DNA of 64,000 bases from positions 30,625 through 94,624 of the forward strand of contig NZ_JABBJJ010000007.1 of assembly GCF_012933655.1 (NCBI RefSeq). The letters are read 5' to 3'. This DNA is from Pyxidicoccus fallax (GTDB taxonomy: Bacteria > Myxococcota > Myxococcia > Myxococcales > Myxococcaceae). The notes under the pieces were generated by a model, which saw only the letters and a program-made list of their open reading frames with translations, was not told the origin of the DNA and did no database searches. Below, one piece after another: positions 51,305 to 61,100 of this stretch; the stretch's first letter is position 1, and each line of letters starts with the position of its first letter. The position numbers were made by a program, and so were the translations under genes.

Positions 51305-53749
51305 CTACTCCGCGCGCAGGACGACGATGCTCCTATCCGGCACCCCGTAGGTCGTCCCCGCCACCGGGGGCGGGGCATCCAGCCACGCGTTGCCGGTGAC
51401 GCGGCTGCCCAGGCCCGCGGACGTCAGGTACGCCGGGCTGTCGAAGTAGGACTGGGTGTCGATGAGCCGCTTCCACTGCCGGCCCGGCACCTCGGGCAGC
51501 GTGAACTCCACCGCGCGCGGCTCCATGTTGATGAGCACCACCAGCTCCGGCCCGAACGACGCGTCGTGGTAGTGGATCATCAGCTGCTTCGAGTCCCACA
51601 CCACGGGGCCGTTCGTCGCGCTCTTCCAGGCCAGCGGCGCGCCCTTCCCGTAGTCCGCCGGGGCGAAGGCATAGGCGTGCTCCTTGCGCAGGCGGATGGA
51701 CGCCTTGACGAACTCGTACATCCGGTGACGCTCGTCACGCGCCAGGTACGCGCCCCACTGGTACCAGTTGAACGGGTTGTCCGCGCGCGTGGAGTACGCG
51801 TTGTTGTTGCCCAGCTGCGTGCGCATCCACTCGTCGCCGCCGAGGATCATCGGCGTGCCGTGGCTGATCATCATCGACATGAAGGCGTTGCGCATCATCT
51901 GCCGGCGCGCGCTCTCCGCGCGCTCGTCACCCACGGGGCCCCAGTTGCGCGAGCGGTTGTGGTTCTCGCCGCTCTCCTTGTCGCAGAAGGGGCTGTTGGG
52001 CGTGTCGCAGCACACCGGGTTGAGCGGGCCGCACTTGTTCTGCTTCTCGCTGTACGCGAACAGGTCGTACATCGTGAAGCCGTCGTGCACGGTGATGAAG
52101 TTCATCGAGTGATACGGACGGCGCCCGTTGCGCTCGAACCACTCCTTGCTGCCGTACATCAGGAAGGCGCCGTCCACCGAGCCCGGCCTGCCACACAGCG
52201 AGCCCTCGTTGGAGTTGAGCTTCCAGCCGTCCTCGTTGATGAACGAGCGCCACCAGTCGCGGAAGCGGCCGTTCCACTCGTACCAGCCGTTGCCCGGCTG
52301 CGTCTGCGAGTTGGGGAACTCGCCCAGCGGCATGCAGTACCAGCCGCCCGCGCTCCAGGGCTCGGCGATGATGCGGGTGTTGTACTTCTGGAGGACGGGG
52401 TCGTCGACCACCTCCTGGAGCACCGTGTTGCGCGGGTCGTCCCAGCGGTTGTAGTCGCCGTCGCGCTCCCCGAGGATGGGCGCCAGGTCGAAGCGGAAGC
52501 CGTCCACGTGCAGCTCCTCCACGTAGAAGCGGAGGCTGTCCATGGTCAGCTTGCGCATGGGCCGGTGGTTGGGCCGCGTCTGGTTGCCCACGCCGGTGTT
52601 GTTCCAGTACGTCCGCCGGTCGGGGTTGAGCGCGTAGTACGCCTGGTTGTCGATGCCGCGGAACGAGTAGAGGCCGGCCACCTCCGCCGGGTCCAGGGAC
52701 TCCAGCGGCTCACCGGGCTGGACGTCGTCCGTCTCCAGCTTCTCGCGCCACAGGCCACCCTCGCCGGTGTGGTTGTAGACCACGTCGACGATGACCTCGA
52801 TGTCGCGCTTGTGCAGCTCCTCCACCATCCACTTGAACTCGTCGATGACCTCGTGCGGCCGCTTCATGGCCGCGTAGGACACCTCGGGGGCGAAGAAGTT
52901 GATGGTCTGGTAGCCCCAGTAGCCGCCGTCCAGCGGCTTCTCGTGGATGGGCAGCAGCTCCACCGCGGTGATGCCCAGGTCCTTGAAGTAGTCCGCCTTC
53001 TCACCGAGGCCCCGGTACGTGCCGGGGAAGCGCACGCCGCTGGCCGGGTCCGCCGTGAAGCCCTTGGCGTGGACCTCGTAGACGATGAGGTCATTCCACT
53101 GGTGGCCCTTCCAGTTCTCGTCCTGGCGGTTCTCCCGGTACTGCCGCTCCGCCTCGCCCCACTGATAGGTGCTCTGCACGAGCACGCTCTTGGCCGAGGC
53201 CCCGTACGTCACCTCCGTGCGGGCGGGTCCACTGGCGGTGCTGCCCTTGCTCCAGTCGTGATCCCGGTGGAGCGCCTTGGAGTACGGGTCCGTCAGCAGC
53301 TTGTTCGGATTGAACCGGTTGCCGTAGACGTCGGCGTCCGCCTTGAAGCCGTGGATGGAGCCGGGGAACCACTTCGCGTCGTACTCCCAGTTGGGGCCCC
53401 AGGCGCGGAAGCCGTAGTGCTGGCCCAGCCCCACGCCCTCCACGTAGACGCTCCACACGTCCCCGAAGCGCTTCATCTCGTACGTGCGCGTGGGGCGGTT
53501 GCTCTCCGGATCATCGAACAGCAGCAGCTCCAGCTTCGTGGCGTTCTCCGAATACAGGGCGAAGTTCACGCCCCGGTCCACGAAGGTGGGGCCCATGTGC
53601 TTCATGGACTCCACGTCCTCGACCGAGTAGCTCGGGGCCCGGGCTTCGCTGTGATAGAGCCGGACGTAGTCGCTCTCGCTACAGCCGAGGGTGAACAGGA
53701 CGCTGGCCAAAGCCGCGCCCTTCAGGCGGGTCATACGGAGAGTGCTCAT
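51305..53749 (-). CDS. Debranching-enzyme-like (isoamylase/GlgX type) lipoprotein
   Basis: GH13 enzyme likely to cut alpha-1,6 branches of starch or glycogen, made as a lipoprotein (lipobox LFTLGC, C23). The 814 residues have a CBM48-like N-domain (about 55-190: RGVNFALYSENATKLELLLFDD, GFRAWGPNWEYDAKWFPGS) and a barrel with YEVHAKGFT, IVDVVYNHTGEG, VDGFRFDLAPILGER (nucleophile), RIIAEPWSAGG (acid) and FITVHDGFTMYDL. GlgX and isoamylase share the YNHTGE and HDGFT motifs. GlgX is normally cytoplasmic, so an exported version fits extracellular glucan use. The ATG at 53749 gives a short signal; 53734 is also possible. It heads the minus-strand starch operon. Confidence 0.88.
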   Translation of the reverse strand: MSTLRMTRLKGAALASVLFTLGCSESDYVRLYHSEARAPSYSVEDVESMKHMGPTFVDRGVNFALYSENATKLELLLFDDPESNRPTRTYEMKRFGDVWSVYVEGVGLGQHYGFRAWGPNWEYDAKWFPGSIHGFKADADVYGNRFNPNKLLTDPYSKALHRDHDWSKGSTASGPARTEVTYGASAKSVLVQSTYQWGEAERQYRENRQDENWKGHQWNDLIVYEVHAKGFTADPASGVRFPGTYRGLGEKADYFKDLGITAVELLPIHEKPLDGGYWGYQTINFFAPEVSYAAMKRPHEVIDEFKWMVEELHKRDIEVIVDVVYNHTGEGGLWREKLETDDVQPGEPLESLDPAEVAGLYSFRGIDNQAYYALNPDRRTYWNNTGVGNQTRPNHRPMRKLTMDSLRFYVEELHVDGFRFDLAPILGERDGDYNRWDDPRNTVLQEVVDDPVLQKYNTRIIAEPWSAGGWYCMPLGEFPNSQTQPGNGWYEWNGRFRDWWRSFINEDGWKLNSNEGSLCGRPGSVDGAFLMYGSKEWFERNGRRPYHSMNFITVHDGFTMYDLFAYSEKQNKCGPLNPVCCDTPNSPFCDKESGENHNRSRNWGPVGDERAESARRQMMRNAFMSMMISHGTPMILGGDEWMRTQLGNNNAYSTRADNPFNWYQWGAYLARDERHRMYEFVKASIRLRKEHAYAFAPADYGKGAPLAWKSATNGPVVWDSKQLMIHYHDASFGPELVVLINMEPRAVEFTLPEVPGRQWKRLIDTQSYFDSPAYLTSAGLGSRVTGNAWLDAPPPVAGTTYGVPDRSIVVLRAE

Positions 53750-53988
53750 ACAGGTAGGCTGCCCTCGACGATCCGGACGTGGCTCAGCCCGGGAACGAAC
53801 CATGCTTCCATAACAAGCGGCTTCCGGGGCTGACAAGGCAGGCCCTCGGACTCCCTACGTGTTTCATCCTCGCCTGGATGCTTCACGTATGACATGACGC
53901 ACCGCGCCCAACCAACTGGGTTTGGGGAAATCCCGCGCGCGAGGGTAAGGTTCGCGACCGTTCTCCCCATAATTTTTCCGAGCGCGAC

Positions 53989-55077
53989 TTGTCCGAAGTC
54001 ATCCTGAGCGGAATCAAGAAGTCGTTTGGCCAGAACCTCATCGTGAAGGGCGTGGACCTTCAGGTGAGGGAAGGCGAGTTCCTGGTCATGGTCGGTCCTT
54101 CGGGCTGCGGGAAGACCACGCTGTTGCGGCTCATCGCCGGGCTGGAGCAGGTGGACTCGGGTGAGGTGCGCATCGGTGGCGCGCGGGTGAATGACGTGCC
54201 CCCGCGTGATCGCGACGTGGCCATGGTGTTCCAGTCGTACGCGCTCTACCCGCATATGACGGTGCGGGAGAACCTGGCCTTCGGCCTGACGCTGCGGAAG
54301 TTCCCGGAGGCGGAGATCGCCTCACGCGTGCAGGAAGTCGCGGGGATGCTGGAGCTGGGCCACCTCTTGGACCGCAAGCCCAAGGCGCTGTCCGGCGGCC
54401 AGCGCCAGCGCGTGGCCATGGGGCGCGCCATCGTCCGGCGGCCCAAGGTGTTCCTCTTCGACGAGCCCCTGTCCAACCTGGACACCGCCCTGCGCGTGCA
54501 GATGCGCGGCGAGCTGGCGCGGCTGCACCGCCGGCTGGGCGCCACGATGATCTACGTCACCCACGATCAGGTGGAGGCCATGACGCTGGCCACCCGCGTG
54601 GCCGTCTTCAATGGAGGCCTCCTGCAGCAGGTGGGCCCACCGCTGGAGCTGTACAACCGCCCGGCGAACCGGTTCGTGGCGGGGTTCCTCGGCTCGCCGG
54701 CCATGAACTTCCTGGAAGCGAGGCGCGAGGGCGCGGGCTTCACGGGCAAGGGCTTCACCCTGCCCTGCCCCTCGGACGTGCCGTCGGACGCGGGCAAGGT
54801 GCTGGTGGGGCTGCGTCCCCAGGACCTGCGCGTGGCGGCGCACGGGCCGCTGACGGGCACGGTGGACGCGGTGGAGCGGTTGGGCTTCGACGGGTACGCC
54901 TTCCTCACGACGGAGGCGGGGCCGGTGGCCGCGCGCTTCGACAAGGGGATGCACGTGGCGGTGGGGGACAAGGTGTCCCTGGCGCCGGTGACGGACGCGC
55001 TGCACGTCTTCTCCGAGGACGGCGCGCGCGCCCTGCGTCACCCGGTGGAGCGCGAGTCGCTGGGGGTGGCGTCGTGA
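53989..55077 (+). CDS. malK: Maltodextrin-type ABC importer ATPase
   Basis: MalK/UgpC-family ATPase that powers the two permeases encoded next. The 362 residues have Walker A GPSGCGKTT (36-44), the signature LSGGQRQRVAMG, Walker B KVFLFDEPLSNLD, and His in YVTHDQVEAMT, with a C-terminal OB regulatory domain (about 240-350). Start is TTG at 53989. There is no clear Shine-Dalgarno site and a CATAAT lies only 15 bases upstream, so the leader may be very short. It is divergent from the debranching lipoprotein. The stop overlaps the next gene (GTGA). Sugar specificity is inferred from neighbours. Confidence 0.9.
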   Translation: MSEVILSGIKKSFGQNLIVKGVDLQVREGEFLVMVGPSGCGKTTLLRLIAGLEQVDSGEVRIGGARVNDVPPRDRDVAMVFQSYALYPHMTVRENLAFGLTLRKFPEAEIASRVQEVAGMLELGHLLDRKPKALSGGQRQRVAMGRAIVRRPKVFLFDEPLSNLDTALRVQMRGELARLHRRLGATMIYVTHDQVEAMTLATRVAVFNGGLLQQVGPPLELYNRPANRFVAGFLGSPAMNFLEARREGAGFTGKGFTLPCPSDVPSDAGKVLVGLRPQDLRVAAHGPLTGTVDAVERLGFDGYAFLTTEAGPVAARFDKGMHVAVGDKVSLAPVTDALHVFSEDGARALRHPVERESLGVAS

Positions 55078-57254
55078 CGCGGCTGCTGGCCCTGGCGCTG
55101 CTGGCCACGGCGTGGACCGCGCACGCGGCCGACGAGGCCGAGCCCCTGAAGCTGTGGCACGCGTATCGCGGCGGCGAGGAGGCCGCGCTCATCCAGGTGG
55201 CCGAGCGCTTCACCGCGAAGACGGGCGTGAAGGTGGACCTGCTCGCGGTGCCCTATGACGCGTACGGCGCCAAGCTGACCAACGCCATTCCGCACGGCGC
55301 CGGCCCGGACGTCTTCATCTTCAACCACGAGCGATTGCACAACTTCCACTCGCAGCACCTCCTGGCGCCCGCCACGGGCGTCATCGTGCGCAGCGACTAC
55401 TTCCCCAACACCGTGCAGGCGCTGGAGCTGGATGGCCAGGTGTACGGCTACCCCATGGCCCAGAAGTCGCTGGCGCTCTACGTCAACAAGAAGCTGGTGC
55501 CGACGCCGCCGCGGACCACCGAGGAGCTCCTGCGGATGCTGCCGGCCCTGTCGAAGGCCGACGAGGGCCGCTTCGGCCTCGTGTACGAGAGCGGCGACTT
55601 CTACTTCCACGCGCCCTTCCTCTTCGGCTTCGGCGGCGAGCTGTTCGACGCGTCCGGCCGGGCCCTCTTCGACACGCCGGGCATGACGAAGTCGCTGGCC
55701 TTCGTGAAGAAGCTGCAGGACGACCGTTACCTGCCGCAGGAGGTATCCGGCGCGCTGGTGAAGAGCCTCTTCAACGACGGCCGCGCCGCCATGGTCATCA
55801 GCGGCCCCTGGTTCGCGGGCGAGGTCTCCCCCGCCGTGGACTACCGGGTGGTGGCCCTGCCGGTGGTGAGCGAGACGGGCATCCCCCTGAAGCCCTTCCT
55901 CGGCGTGGAGGCGGCGTTCGTCTCCGCGCAGTCGAAGCAGGGCGAGAAGGCGCAGCAACTGGCGCGCTTCCTGTCCACGGGCGAGTCGTCGCGGATTCGC
56001 GTCACGGTGGGCCGGCAGATTCCGGCGGAGGTGGCCGCGTACCAGCTGCCCGAGGTGAAGGACGACGTCCTCATCTCCTCCTTCCGGGAGGCGGCGCGCG
56101 ACGCCACGCCCATGCCCAGCTCGCTGGAGATGCTGCGCGTGTGGGAGCCCATGAAGCTGGCGCTGCGCGGGGTGCTCCAGGGCGGCACCGCGCCCCAGGA
56201 CGCGGGGGCGCTGGCGGACCGCCGCTACCGCGCGCTGTACCGGGAGCGCCCGCCCGACGCCAGCCCCCTGCCCTGGCTGGGCCTGCTGGGCGCCATGGCG
56301 CTGGGCGGCTCGGTGTGGGTGCTGCGCCGGCCGGCCTCGGCGCTGACCTTCCAGCAGCGCTACCCGGACGTGAAGCTGGCGGTGACCTACCTGGCCCCGG
56401 CGATGGCGGGCCTCCTGGTGCTGGTGTTCATCCCCTTCGGGGTGGGGCTGAGCCTGTCGCTCTTCCACCACGAGTCGGGCGAGTACTCGTTCGTGGGGCT
56501 GGCCAACTTCGTCGACATCCTCGCCAGCCGCGGCTACAGCATCACCGAGCCGCTGTCCTTCTACTTCACGCTGGCGGTGACGCTGCTGTGGACGCTGGTC
56601 AACGTGGTGCTCCACGTGGGCATCGGCCTGTTCCTGGCGCTGCTGCTCAAGGACCCGCTCCTCAAGCTGAAGGGCGTGTACCGGGTGCTGCTCATCATCC
56701 CGTGGGCGGTGCCCAACTACATCACCGCGCTGATGTGGAAGGGCCTGTTCCACCGCCAGTTCGGCGCCATCAACGGCCTGCTGGTGGCGCTGGGGCTGGA
56801 GCCGGTGAGCTGGTTCGCCCAGTTCTCCACCGCCTTCGCGGCCAACGTGGCCACCAACACGTGGCTGGGCTTCCCCTTCATGATGGTGGTGGCGCTGGGC
56901 GCGCTCCAGTCCATCCCCCAGGAGCTGTACGAGGCGGCGGAGGTGGACGGGGCGAGCAAGTGGACGCAGTTCCGGCGCATCACCCTGCCGCTCCTGCGCC
57001 CCGCCATGCTGCCGGCCGTCATCCTCGGCAGCGTGTGGACGTTCAACATGTTCAACATCATCTACCTGGTGTCCGGAGGCGAGCCGGGCGGCGGCACGGA
57101 CATCCTGGTGTCCGAGGCCTTCCGCTGGGCCTTCCAGCGCAACCAGCAGTACGGCTTCGCCGCGGCGTACTCGGTGCTCATCTTCGTGGTGCTGCTGGCC
57201 TGGTCCAGCTTCACCAAGCGGCTGACGCGCTCGTCCTCGGAGATGCTGGGATGA
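55074..57254 (+). CDS. Fused substrate-binding protein and MalF-like permease
   Basis: One 726-residue chain combines two parts usually encoded separately. Residues 1-18 are a signal peptide (TAHA). About 22-395 are a MalE-like family 1 binding protein (LKLWHAYRGGEEAALIQVAERFTAKTGVKV start, GPDVFIFNHERL, YGYPMAQKSLALYVNK, LFNDGRAAMVISGPW). A helix at about 400-420 re-enters the membrane, and about 435-726 are an MalF-like permease with the coupling motif ELYEAAEVDGASKWTQF (about 617-633). The binding domain is thus tethered beside the channel. It starts with GTG overlapping malK and ends overlapping malG. No frameshift is needed: the frame is continuous. Confidence 0.92.
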   Translation: MTRLLALALLATAWTAHAADEAEPLKLWHAYRGGEEAALIQVAERFTAKTGVKVDLLAVPYDAYGAKLTNAIPHGAGPDVFIFNHERLHNFHSQHLLAPATGVIVRSDYFPNTVQALELDGQVYGYPMAQKSLALYVNKKLVPTPPRTTEELLRMLPALSKADEGRFGLVYESGDFYFHAPFLFGFGGELFDASGRALFDTPGMTKSLAFVKKLQDDRYLPQEVSGALVKSLFNDGRAAMVISGPWFAGEVSPAVDYRVVALPVVSETGIPLKPFLGVEAAFVSAQSKQGEKAQQLARFLSTGESSRIRVTVGRQIPAEVAAYQLPEVKDDVLISSFREAARDATPMPSSLEMLRVWEPMKLALRGVLQGGTAPQDAGALADRRYRALYRERPPDASPLPWLGLLGAMALGGSVWVLRRPASALTFQQRYPDVKLAVTYLAPAMAGLLVLVFIPFGVGLSLSLFHHESGEYSFVGLANFVDILASRGYSITEPLSFYFTLAVTLLWTLVNVVLHVGIGLFLALLLKDPLLKLKGVYRVLLIIPWAVPNYITALMWKGLFHRQFGAINGLLVALGLEPVSWFAQFSTAFAANVATNTWLGFPFMMVVALGALQSIPQELYEAAEVDGASKWTQFRRITLPLLRPAMLPAVILGSVWTFNMFNIIYLVSGGEPGGGTDILVSEAFRWAFQRNQQYGFAAAYSVLIFVVLLAWSSFTKRLTRSSSEMLG

Positions 57255-58099
57255 ACCGCTCCTCCCGCCTGAAGCTGGCCGCCATCCACGCCGGGCTGAT
57301 GCTGATGTGCATGGTGACGCTGTACCCGGTGCTCTGGGTGGTGAAGATGGCCCTGTCCCCCACGGACGGGCTGTCGCTCAGCGTCAGCCCCATTCCGGAC
57401 GCCGTCACCTTCGACCACTTCCGCGAGGTGCTCCTGAGCACGGACGCGGCGGGGCGCTGGGTGTTCGGCCGGCAGCTGCTGTCGAGCATCGTCGTCTCCG
57501 GCGCCACCACGCTGGTGGGCCTGACGCTGGCGGTGTCCGCGGCCTACGCGCTGTCGCGCTTCCGCTTCCCCGGCAAGGAAGGCGGAATGCAGGCGCTGCT
57601 GATTACGCAGATGTTCCCGGCGACGCTGATGCTGGTGCCCATCTACAGCATCCTCCAGAAGCTGCACCTGCTGGACAGCCTCACGGGACTGGTCCTGGTG
57701 TACGCCACCACGGCCATGCCCTTCTGCATCTGGATGCTGAAGGGCTACTTCGACACGCTGCCGCGCGAGCTGGAGGAGGCGGCGGTGATGGACGGGGCCT
57801 CCCCCGCCCAGGTGTTCCTGCGTGTCGTGCTGCCACTGGCCCGCCCCGCGCTGGCCGTGACGGCGCTTTTCTCCTTCATGACGGCATGGAACGAGTTCAT
57901 CCTCGCCGCCACGCTGCTCAATGACCCGACCCGCTTCACCCTGCCCGTCGCGCTCCAGCGGTACGTGGGCGAGCACAAGGTGGAATGGGGCAAGTTCGCC
58001 GCCTGCGCGCTCGTGGTGTCCGCGCCGGTCATGGCGTTGTTCTTCGCTCTCCAGAAGCACCTCGTCGGCGGTCTCACCGCTGGCGGCGTCAAGGGGTGA
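57251..58099 (+). CDS. malG: Maltodextrin-type ABC permease MalG-like
   Basis: Second permease subunit, 282 residues with about six membrane helices. The N-terminus resembles MalG (MVTLYPVLWVVKMALSPTD), and the MalK-coupling loop reads ELEEAAVMDGASPAQVFLRVVLP. It pairs with the fused binding-protein/permease. The ATGA overlap with that gene couples translation. The stop lies six bases before the repeat lipoprotein, so the whole set is one transcript. Confidence 0.92.
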   Translation: MNRSSRLKLAAIHAGLMLMCMVTLYPVLWVVKMALSPTDGLSLSVSPIPDAVTFDHFREVLLSTDAAGRWVFGRQLLSSIVVSGATTLVGLTLAVSAAYALSRFRFPGKEGGMQALLITQMFPATLMLVPIYSILQKLHLLDSLTGLVLVYATTAMPFCIWMLKGYFDTLPRELEEAAVMDGASPAQVFLRVVLPLARPALAVTALFSFMTAWNEFILAATLLNDPTRFTLPVALQRYVGEHKVEWGKFAACALVVSAPVMALFFALQKHLVGGLTAGGVKG

Positions 58100-58105
58100 T
58101 GGCCG

Positions 58106-61100
58106 ATGTCGTCTCGTTGTCTCCGGTCCCTGCTGCTCGTATTGCCGTTGCTCGCCGTGGCGTGCAGTGACGACTCCGACGGAGTCTCCCCGTCCGAGCT
58201 CACCGCGCCCACGGTGCGGGAAATCCAGCCCACGGGCGGCCCCATCGCGGGCAACACGCTCGTCAACATCTATGGCTCCGGTTTCCAGCCGGGCGCGAAG
58301 GCATTCCTGGGCAACCTGGAGCTGCAGCGCACGGTGGTGGTCAACACCTTCCGGCTCTACGGCTACACCCCCACCGCCACCTCCGGGCGCATGGACGTGC
58401 GGGTGTGGAATCCGGATGGCGCGTACGGCGTGCTGGTGAAGGGCTTCGCCTATGAGGGCCCCCCGACGCCGCACATCGCCCAGGCCGAGGTGGTCAACGG
58501 CAACACCGACGCGGTGAGCGGCGGGCCGCCGGTGGGCGTCACCGTGCGCGGCGCCGTCACCGTGCCGGGCGTCACCCGTGGCGCGGGCCAGGGTGCCGGC
58601 GTGCTCGCGCAGGTGGGCTTCGCCGCGGGCAACGCGGAGCTGCTCAACCCGCAGAGCTACACGTGGTCGGACGCCATGTACGAGACGGACTCGGGCAGCG
58701 GCGAGGCGGACATCTACCGGGGCACCGTGCTCCTGCAGGCCCCCATCGGCGGGGAGAATCGCGAGTGGGTCGTCTCCGTGCGCTTCTCGCTCGACAAGGG
58801 GCAGACGTGGGTGATGGCGGACGGCGACGGCAGCGCCAACGGCATGTCGGCGGCGATGATGCGCCGGGTGTTCATCGCCCGGCCCCGGGTGGACTACTGC
58901 AAGCTGGGGCCGAACGGGAACCCCGCCAACCCGGACCTCTTCTATGCGCCGGGTGAGACGAAGCTCCACAAGGTGGCGGGCCAGGTGTTCGCCGACGGCA
59001 TCACCTCGGGCGCTGGCGCGGGCTCGGGCGTGGTGGCACAGCTCGGCTACGGCCCGGATGGCACGGACCCGCGCACGTCCGAGCAGTGGACGTGGACCCA
59101 CGCCACGTACGTGACCGAGCACGGCAACAACGACGAGTGGCAGGCCGACCTGCCCAACCCGAAGACGCTCGGCACCTACAAGCTCGCCTTCCGCTTCAGC
59201 ATCAGTGAGAACGCCTGGCGCGTGTGCGACGCGGACGGCGTCAACGACAGCACCACGGGCGAGCTGACCTTCAGCATGGCCAAGCTGGGCACCCTGACGG
59301 TGGCCAACGCTCCGCCGAAGCCGAAGGTGGCGTGGTGCAAGATTGGCGAGGACCGGAAGGACCCCGAGGCCGTCGACTACCAGACCACGCAGACCAACGG
59401 CCTGGCGACGGTGTACGCCCAGGTTGGCATCCCCGGCGTGACGGACAAGGTGGGCCCGGGGCCGGAGCTCGTCGGTCAGCTCGGCTGGGGCCCCGCGGGA
59501 GAGGACCCGCGGACCTCGCCGCTGTGGAACTGGGCCACGGAGCTCGAGTTCAGCAAGGACAACTTCGAGGTCAACGACGAGTGGAAGGGCACGCTCCCCG
59601 TTCCCCCGGTGAGCGGCGCGTACCGCTACGCGGTGCGCTTCAACGTGGTGGATGGCCCCGTGACCGTGTGTGACGGCGACGGCACCAACGATGGGGACCA
59701 GCCGTTCGAGATGGACAAGCTCGGCGTCCTCAACGTCACCGGCGCGTCCGCGCCGCCCACGGTCGCCGGCTACTGCAAGCTGGGACCCGTCGGGACCACC
59801 ACGCCGGCGTCGCTGGCGTACACGACGGTCTCCGCCGCCTCCCACAAGGTGGTGGCCCAGGTGTACGTGCAGGGCGTGACGAACGGAAACGGCCAGGGCG
59901 CCAACATCGTGGGCCAGCTCGGCTGGGGTCTGGCCACCGAGAACCCGTCCTCGCAGCAGTGGAACTGGACGACCCCGGCCACATTCAGGGGCGACGTCGT
60001 CAACGGCACCATCCGCAACTTCGACGAGTACGAGGCCACGCTGCCCAACCCGGGCACGGCGGGTAACTACCGGTTCGCCTACCGCTTCCAGGTGAACGGC
60101 GGCGCGCCCCTCTACTGCGACGCGGACGGCAACACGGGTGGCACCGGCTTCGATGCGACGAAGATTGGCACGCTCACCGTGAGCCCGCCGCCGACCACCA
60201 ACGTCGTCAGCTACTGCAAGCTGGGGGCGGCCGGGGACACCACGCCCCCGGAGCACACGTACTTCACGGTCTCCCCAGCCACCCACGCGGTGGTGGGCGT
60301 CGTGCGCGTGACCGGCATCACCGACACCACGACTGGCGCGGTGGCCCAGATTCGGGGCCAGCTTGGCTGGGGCCCCACGGACCAGGACCCGGCGTCCCTG
60401 CAGTGGCACTGGGCGGACGCGCAGTTCAAGGGCGATTCCGACACCAGCGATGAGTACACGGCGAACCTGCCCAACCCGAACACGGTGGGCACCTACCGCT
60501 ACGCCTACCGCTTCCAGGTGAACGAGGGCGAGTTCCTCTACTGCGACGCGGACGGCAACGACGACGGGGCCGCCGGCTTCGACGCGACGAAGGCTGGCTC
60601 GGTGACGGTGGAGACCCCGCCTCCCGCGCGGTGCCAGCTCCAGAGCGTCAGTGGCACCACGGTGGCCAGCGGTGACGACGTCACCGCGGTGGGCCGCGTG
60701 CTCCTCCCCGGCTTCACCGAAGCAGACGGGGCGCCCACGGGCCTCCAGGTGCAGGTGGGCGTGGGCGCCGCGAGCGCGGATGCCTCCACCACTCCGGCGG
60801 CCTTCACCTGGAAGGCCGCGACGTACGCGCACGGAGTCGAAGGCGAGAGGGCCACGGACGAGTTCTCCGCGCGGTTCAACCCGGCGTACACGGGTGAGCG
60901 CACGGTGAGCATGCGCTACAGCACGGACGGCGCCGCCTGGACGTACTGCGACAAGGACGGCAGCGACGTGGGCGGGTACAGCGCCGACCAGCAGCACGCT
61001 CTCACGGTGGGCAACCACACGGCCATCAACTACTGCAATCTGCAGTGGCCCCCGACGACGGAAGGCGGCCGCACGACCTACGGGAAGGTCTATGAACCCG

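Noticed and set aside
51266..53833. An 855-codon plus-strand frame opposite the debranching lipoprotein
   Set aside because: Composition and lack of motifs mark it as antisense.
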